Notes: generated from the sequence alone by a model not told the origin. A stretch of 64,000 bases of DNA from Chalara sp. BL73 (GCA_918026815.1 CAKJVC010000012.1:2170001-2234000); one strand, 5' to 3'. Shown: positions 31,879 to 45,119, counted from the stretch's first letter. Numbers and translations: made by a program.

Positions 31879-34566
31879 TTATAACCTTTTGAAAGCAGGC
31901 GCAGGCGCCTCGGGCGGGGCATCCGTGCTCTCGTTTGGTGGTGGTGGTGGCGCACTCTTCTGCCCTAACGTCCCGCCTGAGAAGTACTTCGCAAACTCCT
32001 TATTATCGTCAAATGGTCTCTTGCCTAGTAAGCGCACCATATCTTCTCGTCCCAAAACCTCCTTCGCCAGTAACTCTTCTGCAACAATGCCAATCTCTGC
32101 TTTCTTCTCTGTGAGCAGGTCTTTGCATTGCTTGTATGCTTCGTCAACAATACGGCGCACTTCTGAATCAATCATCTGCGCGGTAGCTTCCGCGAAAGGC
32201 TTGTGAAGTTGTTGTTCGTTGTCTTCAAAATGAAGTGGGCCGAGCTTCTTGCTCATGCCCCATTTGGTGACCATAGAGGTCGCCATACGTGTAACCTTGT
32301 TGAAATCGTCGGAGCCACCAGTTGTCACATTGTCGAAGTGTAGTTCTTCGGAGACACGGCCACCAAGCGTCATGGCCATGCGGTCCATAAGCTGGTTGAC
32401 ATTCATAAGATAGGTATCGCCGGCCGGAAGATATTGTGCGTATCCGAGGGCCCCTTGGCCACGTGGGATGATAGATACTTTGAGCAAAGGGTCTGCCCAC
32501 TTGAAGTACCAACCGCAGATTGCATGGCCGGCTTCATGGTAGGCAACGGTCCTCTTCTCCTCTGGTGAGAGGACGAGCGACTTCTTTTCTAGTCCTCCAA
32601 TAACGCGTTCAATCGCTTGCTCAAAGTGGAACATCTCTACGGACTTGGCTCGAGTTCGAGCAGCTACGTGATATTAGCGATTGCTCAATTTCAGAGAAAA
32701 CACAAACATACCTATTAATGCTGCCTCATTGACACAGTTAGCAATATCTGCACCAGAGAACCCAGGCGTCAAAGCCGCCAAACGCCCAGTAAGATGGTCC
32801 ATATCCTCGTTCGTAACAATTCTAGCAACATGCACATTGAAAATTTGCTTCCTGCCTTCCATCGTTGGCCGATCAATGGCAATATGTCTATCGAAACGAC
32901 CAGGCCGCAGAAGCGCCTTATCTAGAATATCCGGTCTGTTCGTGCCGGCAAGGACAATCACCTGTTCCGAGGTGTTGAAACCATCCATCTCGGTCAAGAT
33001 CTGGTTAAGCGTTGCTTCTCGTTCATCATTTCCACCACCAAATCCTGAACTCTTTCCACGCGCTCGGCCGACGGCATCAATTTCATCGATGAAGATGATA
33101 CACGGCGTGTTCTTTCTCGCGTTTGCGAAGAGGTCGCGAACTCTGGAGGCGCCAACTCCGACGAACATTTCGACGAACTCAGAACCACTGACACTGAAGA
33201 AAGGCACGCCGGACTCTCCAGCAGTTGCCTTAGCCAGAAGAGTCTTACCAGTACCAGGCGGCCCAGAAAGAATGGCTCCTCGGGGAATCTTAGCGCCTAA
33301 TCTTTGGAATTGTTCTGGTGTCTTTAGGAAGGCAACGAATTCCATGATTTCCTGCTTAGCCTCGTCCATACCGGCAACATCCTTGAATTTGACCTTGATA
33401 TCTGTCTCATGGTTGAATTGCTTTGCACGACTCTTGCCCATGCTGAAGACTCCACTGCCTCCACCTCCACCACCGGCACGGCGCGAGAAGAAGTAGAGAA
33501 CTCCAACGAATAGTAATGTTGGGCCGAAGTTCATCAGTAGGTTGAACACTGTATTGCTCTCCGTGGCGTAGCTGACTGGAATGCGCTCCGCGCTAGGAAT
33601 ATGGAGCTCATCTTGTGCTTGGTCCAACTTACGCTCAAAAGCTTCCACAGACCCAATAGAGAAATAATAGTGAAAGTTTGGGTTCGTAGCAGGAGAGTCA
33701 GGATACATAGCAGCAACGGCTTCGCGATGAAGATCCACCCGGACTCGACCGCTCTGGTTGACTACTAACTTCTCCACCAACCCTTTGTCAAAAAACGTAT
33801 TCCTGAACTCCTGATACGAGATATCCCTTCCAGTATCACCAGGCACGACCAATCCATATAGAAGCCAAGAGACAAAAGCCGTGAGCAGAATCGTGCTAAA
33901 GTCGAGCTTCACATCCTGAATCTTGAACTCCGGTCCACCAGGTCCTTTCTTGTTTTGGTTGCTTTCGAAGTTGGGCTCCCCAGGCGGAGGGGTAGCGTTT
34001 CCCTCCTCAGTCTTGCCGTCCGCCTTGGCCTGGTCCCTCCTGACTTCCCTCTCCGCCTGCTTCCTCGCCATCTGCGTCGTCAATCTCATCAACCTAGCCA
34101 CCGTCCCGAGCTTCATGGGCTTCCCTTTAGTCTCATCCATTAGCTGCTTCAACTCCGTCGGCACCCCCTCGTTCTTAATATTCTCGAACGCCTTCGAAAC
34201 AACCTCCGCTTGTCCCGCTGGAAGCCCCTTCTTCAACATCTCCATCAATTCCTCCACGGCTTTCACGTCCTCTGGACTCAGCTTGGTCATGCCCTTCGCC
34301 AACTCCGGCTCGCCCGCCTCGTTCCCTTCCGGCGATTTGCCATCTTGGGAAGGCGGGCTGCCGGCTTTCCTGTCTTTTAGGTCACCGCTTTCATCTTCCT
34401 TCCTCGGTGGTGTTGGTTGGGTGGAATATAGCCTCGACGACCTTGCGCTCTGCAGCGCTATCCTCGCGGTCAGAGGTGCAATCCTACTCGTGCGAAGGCC
34501 CGCTCGTGCGCCGGCACATAATGTCTGTCGTGCGATGGCGCCGGACTGCCGTAAAATCGCACTCAT
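31879..34566 (-). CDS. mitochondrial m-AAA protease subunit (Afg3/Yta12 type)
   Basis: ATP-dependent metalloprotease of the inner mitochondrial membrane facing the matrix; it degrades misfolded membrane proteins and matures MrpL32 and others. Two exons (34566-32712, 32663-31879) give 879 residues. Order: basic presequence ([20 protein letters not shown]), acidic and Gly-rich spacer, first membrane segment ([19 protein letters not shown]), intermembrane-space FtsH-extracellular domain, second membrane segment ([18 protein letters not shown]), AAA module with GPPGTGKT (about 433) and [11 protein letters not shown], arginine fingers in RPGRFDRHI, and the M41 protease site HEAGH (about 657) with [10 protein letters not shown] supplying the third ligand. 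The C-terminus is Pro-rich. Yeast has two paralogues and I cannot choose between AFG3 and YTA12. ATG 34566 was chosen over an upstream TTG. Confidence 0.95.
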
Positions 34567-35218
34567 ACTTGTCGAATACAACACGCCTAGCAGAGCGAGC
34601 TTCGGGCTTGCTAGAGCTTCGAGATGTAGTGAGGAGGGAGGGAAATTGGCAAGCCACTAAGATATGACCTTATCGATATCACCGTGTCATTGGAGATAAT
34701 TGTCTGATGTTGATGCTCAGAAGGATCTGGAAGGCAAACATCGACTCGTGTGTCATAGATTTGGATATGAGCTAAAAATGTCGGATGGTCTTCGGACTTT
34801 AGTAACGCCGGCTCCACCCGCGTGACTAAGCTTCGATCCAAAGTGTTCATGGTATCGGCAGGGTGGAATCAAAAATCATTTTATGAATCTGGACACAATG
34901 CTTTTATGCTCATCACGGTTTAAAACCCTACTTTAAGAAAGAGGTATACGCGGTACTATTATAGTTCCATTCTTTATACAAAGACGTCGAGCGTCAACTG
35001 AACTTTGGTAGAAATTACCTCAAACAAAACCATCCTTGTCTCCAAAGTAGAGATTCGCTTCCCAATATTCCCAAATTATCATTTTGATACATAGTACCAG
35101 GCAACAACAAATAGTCCTTCAATCTCCAACACCATGCGCTTCCCACAAAATGATATATCCACAAATTCGGAGGCCTTCGTAACTCGTAACAAGCTTAAGT
35201 AAAGAAGTAACGTAATGA
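34567..35218. other. intergenic, protease promoter and TF 3' flank
   Basis: About 650 bp. It holds the upstream region of the protease gene and the 3' flank of the transcription factor. No gene is seen. Confidence 0.6.
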
Positions 35219-38163
35219 TCATCGCCCTTGATGCTGTAAATGCTGATTATTCGCACTATGCAGATTTGGATCTCCCACCAATCCATTTTCAAAACTAGGG
35301 TATTGGTCGCCCGTCATTTCCGCCCAGTCCCATTCCAGAGTCATTGGCATTTGCCACAAATCCTGAGGTACAAATGGCTGCTGGAACGAATTTGTAGTCA
35401 ATGGTGAGTTAATCTCGTTGCCGTTTGTATATCCCTGCATATCAGCGAAGGGTGTCATACCATGGTTGGATGGTGTCATGTATTCTGTTCCATTTCCGTA
35501 GTCAGTCTGCCAGACTCCAGAATTTGGTGATCCGTTCATTGCATTAGGACTATATCCACTTTGCAGATTGTGGTTCGGTAAACTAGGAGAGAACACGCCC
35601 GACATTGGTGTCGGCCCATTGTTCATCAAGGGAGTCTGTGGTAGTTGTTGTGGATGTGACATTTTGGTTTTAGGATCATCATGGGTTTTGCGCTTCCTCC
35701 TTGACGATGACTCTTTTTCGGCTTTGTCAAGCACAACTTTTGCAATTCTCTCGAACTCTGAGCAAACTCCCAACATTCTTCGCACTCCTCCATTCTCTTC
35801 ATCTGAGTTCAGCATGGATAAGAAGCTAACCACAAGATTCATTAACCGCACATCTGATCGGGCTCGAGGATCCTGTGGATTCTGTAGAATATTTCCGAAT
35901 AACGTTACAAGAGCAGAAACGGGAAAATATAGAATGAGCCTAGATCTGTTAGCCATTATACCCGCCCTATCATGTATGGCGATTCTTACCAAACACAAGA
36001 AAAGTCCCCTTGCGGAACATATTTGATTAAATGTATCGAAGCTCGAGCTGCAGAAACACACAACGCCGCCGAGGAAAAGACACGAGGATTGAGGGGCTTC
36101 GCATTCAAGCCTTGAATGGCATAATTGGACAGGCGACTCGTCCAATATCCGTGGTGGATCGACATTCGATGAATAGTAGTGAGGCAGTTGTAGTAAGCGA
36201 AATGAAGAACAACGACATGGAGAATGAGTGGCGTGTGAGAAGCCTTGATTTCATGTTCTGGGCGGAAGTCCACAGGAATACTGTCTTTCCACTCCTCGAG
36301 CTGATGATCCAGTTCGCCAATTGTATTGAGAAGTTCTCCATCAGATTGTTTGGATGCTTTGACCGAATATAGCTGTTTGTATACTTTACTTTCAATAGTA
36401 GCGAATTCGCACATCAGGCGGAATAAGTTGACTTTTCCCTTGCCATCAGCTAGTGGAATGTTCCCTATATTGTCTTCTGGATCCTCAGACGGAAGCTCCA
36501 CATTCATATCATCATCATCCTGCACTGGTGGTCGCCCTGATCTCAAGCAGATATCTTTGTCCAGCATGTAGCCAATCCAGAAGACTCGCTTCCTCTGCTC
36601 TATCTCCACGGGATTCAGGTTGAAGCCAGAACCGCGTTTGTGCAGCCCAATGCTGTGAGAGGCTCGTATGGCAGCCGCAACCATAAAAAAACTAGGCTGA
36701 GGATTAGGCGTGCCCTGCAAGAACAATGCCATCCCTAGAATTGCCTGTACGCTTAGTAAATCAGTATTTCGGAGAGTGAGTTCCGTGAACACGGCCAGGG
36801 CATTCTTTAGATAACCCCAAGCCTTCTCATCTTCTTCCTGTGGCACGAGATTACTCATAACACGGAGTCTGTGAGCAATAGCTAGGGCAACGTTGAGACT
36901 AGCCCACCATCCCGAACCTTCATATGGGTCTCTCGAATACTGTCGCTCGACTAGATGCATGAAAGTCGGCTGATGGAATAGTGGGAACATGCAATTGAAG
37001 TTCTCAAAAAAGTCCTTCAACAATGAAACTGCCTCAGCCTTTGGTGGTAGCTGCCGGAATATACGCCGTTTGAAGATATCCCCGAAAACTTCTGGCTTCC
37101 AGTACATCCATTTGTTGTCATCCACAGATGAAGCGCTTATCATTTCTTGGAAGGAGGAATCTCCAGTCTTCTGGTTGACCCACTGTATACCCTTAGGTGA
37201 GAAGATGGAGAAGCCGGAGGAAGACCCTATATAACGAGTTTCTCCACAGTTGTTTGTAACAAGGGAGCACATCATATCAGACAATTGCTCGACTTCCTCC
37301 GCAGGTTTTTCTGGCTCGGCAGTGCTCGCCCGAGTCTCTCCGACTTTGGTCTGAGAAGGTTGTGGATGTGGATGTGGCTCCGGAGATGCCAGCGCACTTC
37401 GTGGTGTCGAACCGCTTGCTGCATCATTAGGAGTGTTATGCGACTGAGTATGCGAGTGCGACGGTGAGGCTGGATCTGATCCAGGCACCGCAGAAGCTCT
37501 CCTCGATTGCGCCTTCTCTGCTAACCTCTTCTCTAATGTTCCCAAATCCGTCCGGCCATTGTCGTCCTCGCTAAGCAGTCCTGCACCATGTTAGTTTCCG
37601 TATATGTAAAAACGCATAAGTCCGGATATTCCGCATATAGTCCCAACATACCGGATAACCTGAGCAGGCTTTCCATTCTCCCCAATCTATTCTCCAGGCC
37701 CTCGATATACTTCGCCCTGGTCCGTTGTCAGTAGTAGTTCAACAATTCCTGTTAGTGCCGGACGCACCCTTTTGGCGGGTTCCTCTTCTTCTCCACCTGC
37801 GTAAACACACACTCCGTCTTGTAATTTATACAATGTGTGCAAGCCGGCATCTTCCCATCGCACTTGATCTTCTTCTTCCTGCACATGTCGCAAGCCTATA
37901 TCCCGTCAGCTTCCGGTACATAGACTTTCACCATCCCGCAACTACAGTGGCCATACCCTTGCAATCCTCCGCCTTTTCGCCTCGTTACTCTCATCCAGCA
38001 GCGTCCCATCTCCAAAAATCGACCCAGACATGTCTGGTAAGCTGGCAGCCAGAGGCAATCCCTCATGATCATACGCTCCAAAGATCTGAGGCGGGGGGTT
38101 CATCAATGGGGGCGGTTGCATATGTGGCATTGGGAAGCCATGGTCATGACGTGGATCCATCAT
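35219..38163 (-). CDS. Zn2Cys6 transcription factor with fungal_trans domain
   Basis: Five exons (38163-37957, 37895-37768, 37716-37652, 37580-35990, 35939-35219) give 903 residues. The binuclear zinc cluster is at 71-98 with canonical spacing C-X2-C-X6-C-X6-C-X2-C-X6-C ([20 protein letters not shown], then HCINYKTEC). A linker and a short coiled coil follow ([20 protein letters not shown]). The fungal-specific middle-homology domain starts near [20 protein letters not shown] and includes [27 protein letters not shown] and [13 protein letters not shown]. The C-terminal 200 residues are Asn/Pro/Gln-rich with a basic [11 protein letters not shown] patch and probably activate transcription. Regulated genes are unknown. 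ATG 38163 is followed by a second ATG. Introns are 50-71 bp; the last one is supported only by frame and conservation. Confidence 0.9.
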
Positions 38164-40037
38164 TATTAACGTTGGGCGACTACCATTAGAGAGCGAGGTT
38201 GATGTCTGCAAGAATTGAGGTCTTTCTTAAGAGGAAGACTTGGATTTGGACCACCGTTGGCGGCCGTGAATTAAAGCGTAGCCTGCTGCGTATTCGGCTG
38301 GTGGGTGGCCTATAGCCGGCCTGTGGCCCTCTTAAGTCCCGATGCGAGGAAAGGAGCCAGGGTATTTACACCTTGTTGCAGCGTGCTTTGACGCCTCAGT
38401 TCAAGAGCACTTAAGTTCACCAAATAAAAACTAGAATAGAAGTTATAGAATTAAAAGCTAGGAATATCCTTATCATGCACACGTAGAGACTATGGAAGAA
38501 GTCCCGACGTCGGATTTCTCGCTCTCCTTCCAAATGCCGGAGGGGCCATCACCTTCACACTAAGAGTAATAAAACAGCTCTACTGTAACAACGTTCTTTT
38601 CTTTTCTTCTCAAACCCCATTCCCAGATCTCCGCGCATCGCTATGGTAGGGAAGCCGCCGCAGATCAGTGCATTGCAGATGTGTCCTGTATCAACAAGGT
38701 GCTGCGCCTCCTTCTCACTCAGAAGAGCACACCATCAACCCTTGGAAACTCCATGGAGAAAAGCCATACCTGCGACGTTTTGGCGCCATAAGCAGGGACG
38801 TGCAAATAAGGTTATGAATTCCAAGCCCAACCCTTCAATACGCATCCAATGAGGGAATGATCTGTACGAGGCCGGGGGTTTGCAAGGTTGGATCTACTGG
38901 TCAAAGTAGATCAACATAGCGAAGAAATAAAAAAAGCCCTACAGGCCGTACCTGAACATCAGCATCAGCATCAGCATCAGCACAGCATCAGCACCACCAC
39001 CCTCCTCCTCCGAACGGCTGAAAAATAACTCATCGCCCGTCAGCCCTTTTCAGCTCTTCCAAATCATGAAAAGTAGAATCAACCCTCATCCATTCGCATG
39101 AAGCTACGAGAGAACGCTCTTTTCGCGAAAGAGAAAACGAGGCATGGGGAGAGGGTTAACGTCGCTAAAAAAGGGTAAACCTGTATCACATTTTCCCACC
39201 TTTCAGACGCAGATGAAACGCCATGATCTAGAATCCAAAGACCACGCCCCCCCTTCACGATTTTCGCACGACTGAATACGCAACGATCCGAATACCAGCC
39301 GTGCGGTTGTGGGTCTTGAGGCGAACGGGGATTGGGGAATTGCTCAATGTGACAAATATTTTCTGTGTCATATGTGATCGCATCACGCAGGCTCACAACG
39401 TGGCACGGTTGGTGGGCGTTTTGTGTCTGGCGTGATATCGATATCTACCGGCAGAAAGCTTGGCTTTCTAACTCCCCAAGACTTGTATGCTCCTGACGAA
39501 AGGGACGCACTGAAGTTTTGACTAGGCTGGATCAGAGAGAAGCCATGGGCTATTAGAGTTCATTTGGACATTGACATTATTTATTTCCTCCCGCAGCCTG
39601 GTAGGGCAACCCTCAATAGAGCTCGACCCTGTAATATACAAGTGGTACAGACCCGGACAAATATTAAATCCATCTCCCACATACATCACACACATCCCAC
39701 TTGATAACATTTCATGGTCCCCAGCCCCAAAGGCCTAGCTCGCCATATGTAACCAAGGAGATTGGCCTCTGATCCATGGCACGCAACAAATGAGATCAGA
39801 TCTTCTTTCCAGCACTCCTGGTATCAAAAAATAAGAACAGGAATGGAAAGTAACGCCTTTTAGATGCAAAAAAGTGGACCAGGTACGAAAATATCCAGGC
39901 AAGCCTTGATAAAGAAAGTAGATCCGCTGGCAATGCTCAGAAGTGAATATTGACAGGGGAAAAAAAATTCGTACGTCATCCAGATCGCCAATCAAACCTG
40001 TAGGAGCCCGAGTTTCGAAACAGATAAAATGTTCCTT
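38164..40037. other. intergenic, TF promoter
   Basis: About 1.87 kb between two minus-strand genes. It includes a CATCAG repeat at 38957-39000. The 105-codon frame at 39079-39396 and shorter ones at 38643-38852, 39522-39710 and 39735-39995 have no support. Confidence 0.5.
38957..39000. repeat. CATCAG/CACCAC short tandem repeat
   Basis: Four CATCAG units, one imperfect unit and CACCAC, about 800 bp upstream of the transcription factor start. Confidence 0.9.
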
Positions 40038-41560
40038 TCAGACCTCCTCAGTAAATCTCGATGCATGAGATCCATCCTGTGAGGGGTGAGATCTTCCCAG
40101 ATCATCAGGGCGGCGTGGTGGTGATGGGTTGATGGGTATATCCATGAAAGGTCCATGTTCTATCACAGGCGTCCGGGCAGGACTGGGTCGTGTGTATGGT
40201 ACGCCACTGTCTCTCGACGTTGATACCATTCCCAGGTTTAACTTGGATATGGCTGGAGTTCCAGGACCACCAGAGAAGCCTTGTGAGTCCCTATACCAAG
40301 ATGAATTGCTGAGTGCTCTCTCATCACGAATAGGTGGCATTGGCTCATCAGTATAGTCACCCCCATAACCATCCCCTCCTGAGTGCAGAACGGATGGTAT
40401 CTTCCTCCCTGAGACACGATAGAATCCTCGCTCGCTACCTGCAGTTGAGGAGATGGTATCTCTCTCAGTTCTATGAGAATACCGTTTCATTCCGGTCAAA
40501 CTTGCAAGCGCAGCAGGTACAGCGTTTGCAAATGACCGACGCTCTACCATCATACCTCCCGGTGGCGGGGAAGATGGTGCTTCTCGTATAGCAGCTGGAC
40601 CAGAATCACCATTCCCGAGTTGAATCATGCTACGATTCCGCTTCCTCCATCGCCATATGAACAACAAGATTAAAACCAGGACCGCGGCGCCTGCTATACT
40701 GCTGACAACACTGCCGATGATGACTGGGGTTGGAGTGGCGCTGCTATTTCCAGATTTTGAGGATCCATCTGCATCTGCAGTACTAGACGATGGCGCGCCG
40801 GTATCAACACCTGTCGCACCAGCAATGAATCCTCCGGCACTGTCTGACGAGGGGTTTGATGTCGAATCAGAGAATAAAGCTGAGGAAGTCGAAGTCCCGG
40901 AGCCCCTAAAGTTTGGGGAGCTCGATGAGGTAAGGTATGTGAGTGTTGCTTTGACAGAGCCAGTACTTGATATGCTCGAGTTTGAGAAGGTAGGGAACAA
41001 GTTTGTGGACAAGCCGCTTGTCGAGCTTGACAACGCTAGAACAATGATTAGATAATTTCAGATATGATTGATCTATGCGACTCACGATTGGTCGAGTTGG
41101 AGCTAACAATGAGCGATGGAAAGGTGGAAGTTGGTGAAAGAGCGGACGGCAAAGCTGGATCTAAGCTTGTGCCAGAGGTTGGAGACAATGTTGGTTCAGG
41201 ACTTGAACCTGACGTTGTAGGTTGTGTTGAGTCGGTCAGTGGTGCTTGAGAAACCGTGGGGTCGCTCCCAGAAGTGGCATCAGAAGGGGTTGGTGATGCG
41301 TCCGTTAGAGTTGGATTAGCAGCCTCGGACTGGGGCACCTGTGTGTATAATGTTGCGACAGTGTTTCCATTGGCGTCGACATCAATTTGCTGGATGACCG
41401 AGACTGTCTGAACGACCTCAACAATCTCCACAGATCCTGTTCCTGCAGCTTGACGCCTATGCAATTTGCGATGTTGATGGCTGTGATTGTGGTAGTGGTT
41501 GTGCTCTCGATGAGCAATGTCGTGCTTCGCCAGAAGGAGTGATGGCTCGGCGGGTCTCAT
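40038..41560 (-). CDS. single-pass membrane protein with His-rich N-terminus and Ser/Thr-rich stalk
   Basis: Two exons (41560-41086, 41035-40038; 50-bp intron) give 490 residues from ATG 41560; the same frame is open up to another ATG at 41815 (575 residues). Near the N-terminus lies a histidine-rich, basic run (EHNHYHNHSHQHRKLHRR), then a short folded-looking part (GSVEIVEVVQTVSVIQQIDV followed by DANGNTVATLYTQ), about 130 residues of Ser/Thr/Pro stalk likely O-mannosylated, one membrane segment at about 264-286 (VIIGSVVSSIAGAAVLVLIL) with a basic stop-transfer FIWRWRKRNR, and a Gly/Ser/Pro-rich cytoplasmic tail. The layout resembles Mid2/Wsc-type wall sensors but there is no WSC or Cys cluster. 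No convincing signal peptide in either start, so a missing 5' exon is possible. No named family. Confidence 0.75.
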
Positions 41561-42000
41561 GGCGACTCCTCTGCTGCTGTATCTACAGCGCTTCCTGAGG
41601 ATGAACGCGTTGAGCAGAGTTAGCGTCAACTCATGACCGTGATGTCGTGGGAAAGACAGGAAGGGTGAGGACGACGAGGTTGAGTTGTGGTTAGCGGGTG
41701 GTGGACCCAAAGTGGGAAAAGGCAGAAAGGTAACAAAGGTGATCGGGGGGGCACGGGTCTTGGCATCAAATCTCGCTAGAGGCACATTTGGTGGTTCAAA
41801 TCCTTGAAATAGCATTGGACCCTGGTAATTGGTCCACCAGGTAATCTGCTGTGTATGACATGACTGGTCAATTGGTGTAGAACCCCCAGTAACAGCCGAA
41901 GGTCATCTCCTGTTCATTCGTCAGCATCTGTGAAGAAATTCTAATACAGTACAGTAGAACAGCAGTATGATAGGATGGTGAAGTGTCATTAACCTTCTTG

Positions 42001-42016
42001 TTATTATTATTATTAT
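42001..42016. repeat. (TTA)5 microsatellite
   Basis: Five TTA units upstream of the membrane-protein gene. Confidence 0.9.
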
Positions 42017-42121
42017 GGACGGGAAAAAGTATTAATTAAAAGACGAACCACCGCCACCATCCGATTTTCAGATGAGGCTCTTTTTTAATGTAGACACATG
42101 TGGAGCGCTGGCAAAACTACT

Positions 42122-42155
42122 AACAAACAAACAAACAAAACAAAACAAAACAAAG
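42122..42155. repeat. (CAAA)n/(CAAAA)n repeat
   Basis: Alternating CAAA and CAAAA units in the same intergenic region. Confidence 0.9.
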
Positions 42156-42652
42156 CCAAACACATAATGCAAAGTTGATGAATAAAAATAAAATAAAAAT
42201 AGAGAAAAAGAAAAAGAAGAGGCACCAAGATTTAAAGATGATTCGTGACTATTTCTATCCAGAGAGATTACACTCCCTAGAGAATGTTTTCAATAATATC
42301 ATTCATATTAAGTCCAGTAGTTTTATTTAGCCACCCCATCACCACCACATGCTTGAGTCTATTGAATGCCAAAGGACGCCATGATGAGAAATCAAAGCAG
42401 CATCGTATTGCATTGCTTTATGCCTTTCAAAGTTCGTGTTTATGTGTTTGTACTACGCTATGAAATACAATACGAACTTCCTAAAAAGGCTGTCGTGGAG
42501 CGCTAACCCCCTTTCTTTTTTATGAGAAGCCTGCATTACTCGAGCTTGATCACATACAGTACCACCAAACTCCATCTCGCAATGACGGTACCCACACACA
42601 ATAAATAGATGTTATCGTAAAAACGAACTTTCTAGGTATAGCAATTGAGTTG

Positions 42653-42669
42653 CGATGATGATGATGATG
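42653..42669. repeat. (GAT)5 microsatellite
   Basis: Five GAT units about 270 bp upstream of the DUF676 hydrolase start. Confidence 0.9.
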
Positions 42670-42936
42670 CTTGATCAAAATATAGCGATAGTGAAGTATT
42701 GGTTTACTACTGTTATGATCATCAGTCTTTGAATCATTCTGGCAAAATGTTCATACTGACATCATTGGGAGCGAACCTTGAATGCCTCGCGTGGGCAGTT
42801 CTGCCCCGCCATGGAAATCTTGGTCCCCATCAACAAAAACACCCATGGTCGAAACAGAACATACCCACAAACCATGCCACCGCAATCAGAATCAAAACCA
42901 AAACCAAACCCATAGAATTCCCCAATTCTATATCAA

Positions 42937-45119
42937 ATGGCCACGCTAGCTCAGTTGTCCGAGAAGGCTCGTCAGGATCAGCCGAGATCTCCTTCTCCAT
43001 CATCACTCCAACCACCGCCCAGGCATCAGGGGCCACCCCCCCTACCACCCCGCAATCCTTCTTCCCAAAGTCGTGCTCCTCCACCATACTCTGAGGATGA
43101 TGCCAGGAGAAGCAGGTTAATTTCTCAGCAATGGCAGTCGAATGATCCCAGATCATCTTCAACACACTCTTTACGTCCTGCTGAATCAGCACAAGATGGC
43201 CGAGATGGACGTCGAACCTTGCTACTCATATATATCCATGGTTTCATGGGAAACGAAACAAGTTTCCAAAGTTTCCCTGCACATGTTCATAATCTGTGTA
43301 CGATTTCTCTCGCGGAAACCCATGTTGTACATACCAAGATATATCCTAGGTACAAATCAAGAAAAGCGATAGACTTTGCAAGAGATGACTTTAGTCATTG
43401 GTACGTTCATACTCCTTCAGCTGGCTTTGGCTAATAATCAGAAGGTTGGAACCCCATGAGAATAAGAATACAGATATTGTTCTCCTAGGCCACAGCATGG
43501 GTGGAATACTAGCAGCAGAAGTTGCTTTGCTGCCACCAAGATCACCTGCTGCTGGAAAACCTTTTCGGCACCAGATTTTAGGAACCATCAGTTTTGACAC
43601 GCCATTCTTAGGAATGCACCCTGGGGTAGTGGTAAGCGGTATAGGGAGTCTCTTCCGGCCAGCTCCAGATCCACCTGGGTCGAATCAACACAATGCCACA
43701 AATGGGGAAATCAATCCCTTAGTTCCCAATACGGCATCGGCTTCCTCGTCAGGCTACGCATCCAGCAGCCACCTTTCAACAGCTCCCTCTGAAGTTTCTT
43801 TGCCACTCAGCACATTAAGTAGTAGTACATCGCCCCTGTCAAGTCCATCAGCAAATGATCCATACTTCAATCCTCCGTTTCCTAATGATGTCCGTATAAC
43901 TGAGAGGAAGGGATGGGCGAATTTTCTACACTTTGTAAACAAGCATTCGGACGGATTAACATCGGCCACAAAGCAATATTTCATGTCTCACTTAGAATTC
44001 GGAGGATGTTTAGCAGATTATCCAGGCTTGAAGAACCGATATGGTAAGTTGCGTTCGCTGGAGGATGTGAAGCCACAGGCTCATACTGGCCCTGGCTACC
44101 AACCTCCGACAAGGAGGGTAAGATTCACAAATTATTACACTGCAAGCACGGGTAGACCCAAGGCTCCAAAGTCACCCAAAATACCACCTGGCCAGATGCT
44201 GGACAGGGATGGAAATCTTCAGCCAACAGAGGTTGAGATGCAAGACATGACGTTAAGTCCCAATCGTGGTCACTCTCCTATTGCAACACCAAGAATATCT
44301 GTCGATGAGCATCGCGACGGCGTCGTAACCCCAAAGAAGCTGGAGGATGCACCAGAGGGGTCGCCTGTCGAGGCGCAAATGCAGCATCTAGGCGAGAGCT
44401 CGGGGGTCCGAAATGACATGCAAGAGCCGCCGGAGTTGCAACACATTGACTCAATACCCATAGAGGATGACGAGCCCTACATCGCTCCTATTCAAACTAC
44501 AAATAGTCTGGGAGGAGACCCACCTACGGATGAGATACAGCGGCAGCTATCAGAAGCACTGCCACCCATTCCACCTATGCCGGCTGAACCTACCCCCATC
44601 GATCTAAGTATCTACACGGATAAAGATGATCGCAAAATCGCTGAGAAAGAGTACAAAAGGGTCATGAAAGCCTACCAGCAAGCTGTCAAAGATCGTGAAA
44701 ACGCGATCAGAGACCGCAAGAAGGTTGTTGAGAAGCGTGAGAAGAAAGCTCGTCAGGAGCAAGAAAAACAACTTAAAGCCCTAGAGAAAATACGCCTCCG
44801 AGAAGAAAAAGAGGAAGAAAAAAGACGCGCGACCATAAATCCAGAACCACGAGAGCGACCATCGTCGGTAGCGGCGGCCGCTGAGGAGAGCAAGCCGAAG
44901 AGGGACAAGAAGTTCTGTATGCTGCCACCAGAAACTAATGGGAGGCGAGATAAGTGCTGGGTCAGGGTATATATGGAAGGAGTGGACGAGGTCGGTGCTC
45001 ATTGCGGGCTTTTCTTTCCCGGTCCACAGTATGAGAGTCTGGTTGGTGATGTGGGTGCCAGGTTGGAGCAATGGGTGAGAGAAGATGCGCTGAGCAGAGG
45101 TGGTGAAGATGGAAGGTGA
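42937..45119 (+). CDS. DUF676 alpha/beta hydrolase with coiled-coil tail
   Basis: Two exons (42937-43400, 43445-45119; 44-bp intron) give 712 residues. A Pro/Ser-rich N-terminus (about 90 residues) precedes the hydrolase fold: oxyanion-side motif LLIYIHGFMGNETSF, then nucleophile elbow IVLLGHSMGG. ISFDTPFLGMHPG is typical of DUF676 lipase-like proteins. A Ser-rich insertion follows. Residues about 560-635 form a highly charged helix (KDDRKIAEKEYKRVMKAYQQ and onward to REEKEEEKRR), probably coiled coil. A conserved C-terminal block has CWVRVYMEGVDEVGAHCGLF. Enzyme substrate is unknown; yeast DUF676 relatives include lipid-droplet phospholipases. The Asp and His of a triad cannot be placed with certainty. 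ATG 42937 is the first in frame. Confidence 0.85.

Larger units (their letters stand above)
41816..42936. other. divergent promoter region with simple repeats
   Basis: About 1.1 kb between divergent genes. Contains TTA (42001-42016), CAAA/CAAAA (42122-42155) and GAT (42653-42669) microsatellites and a GAAAAA-rich stretch. No gene is seen. Confidence 0.6.

Noticed and set aside
39079..39396. 105-codon minus-strand frame
   Set aside because: No domain, low-information product, and a position in the upstream region of the transcription factor.
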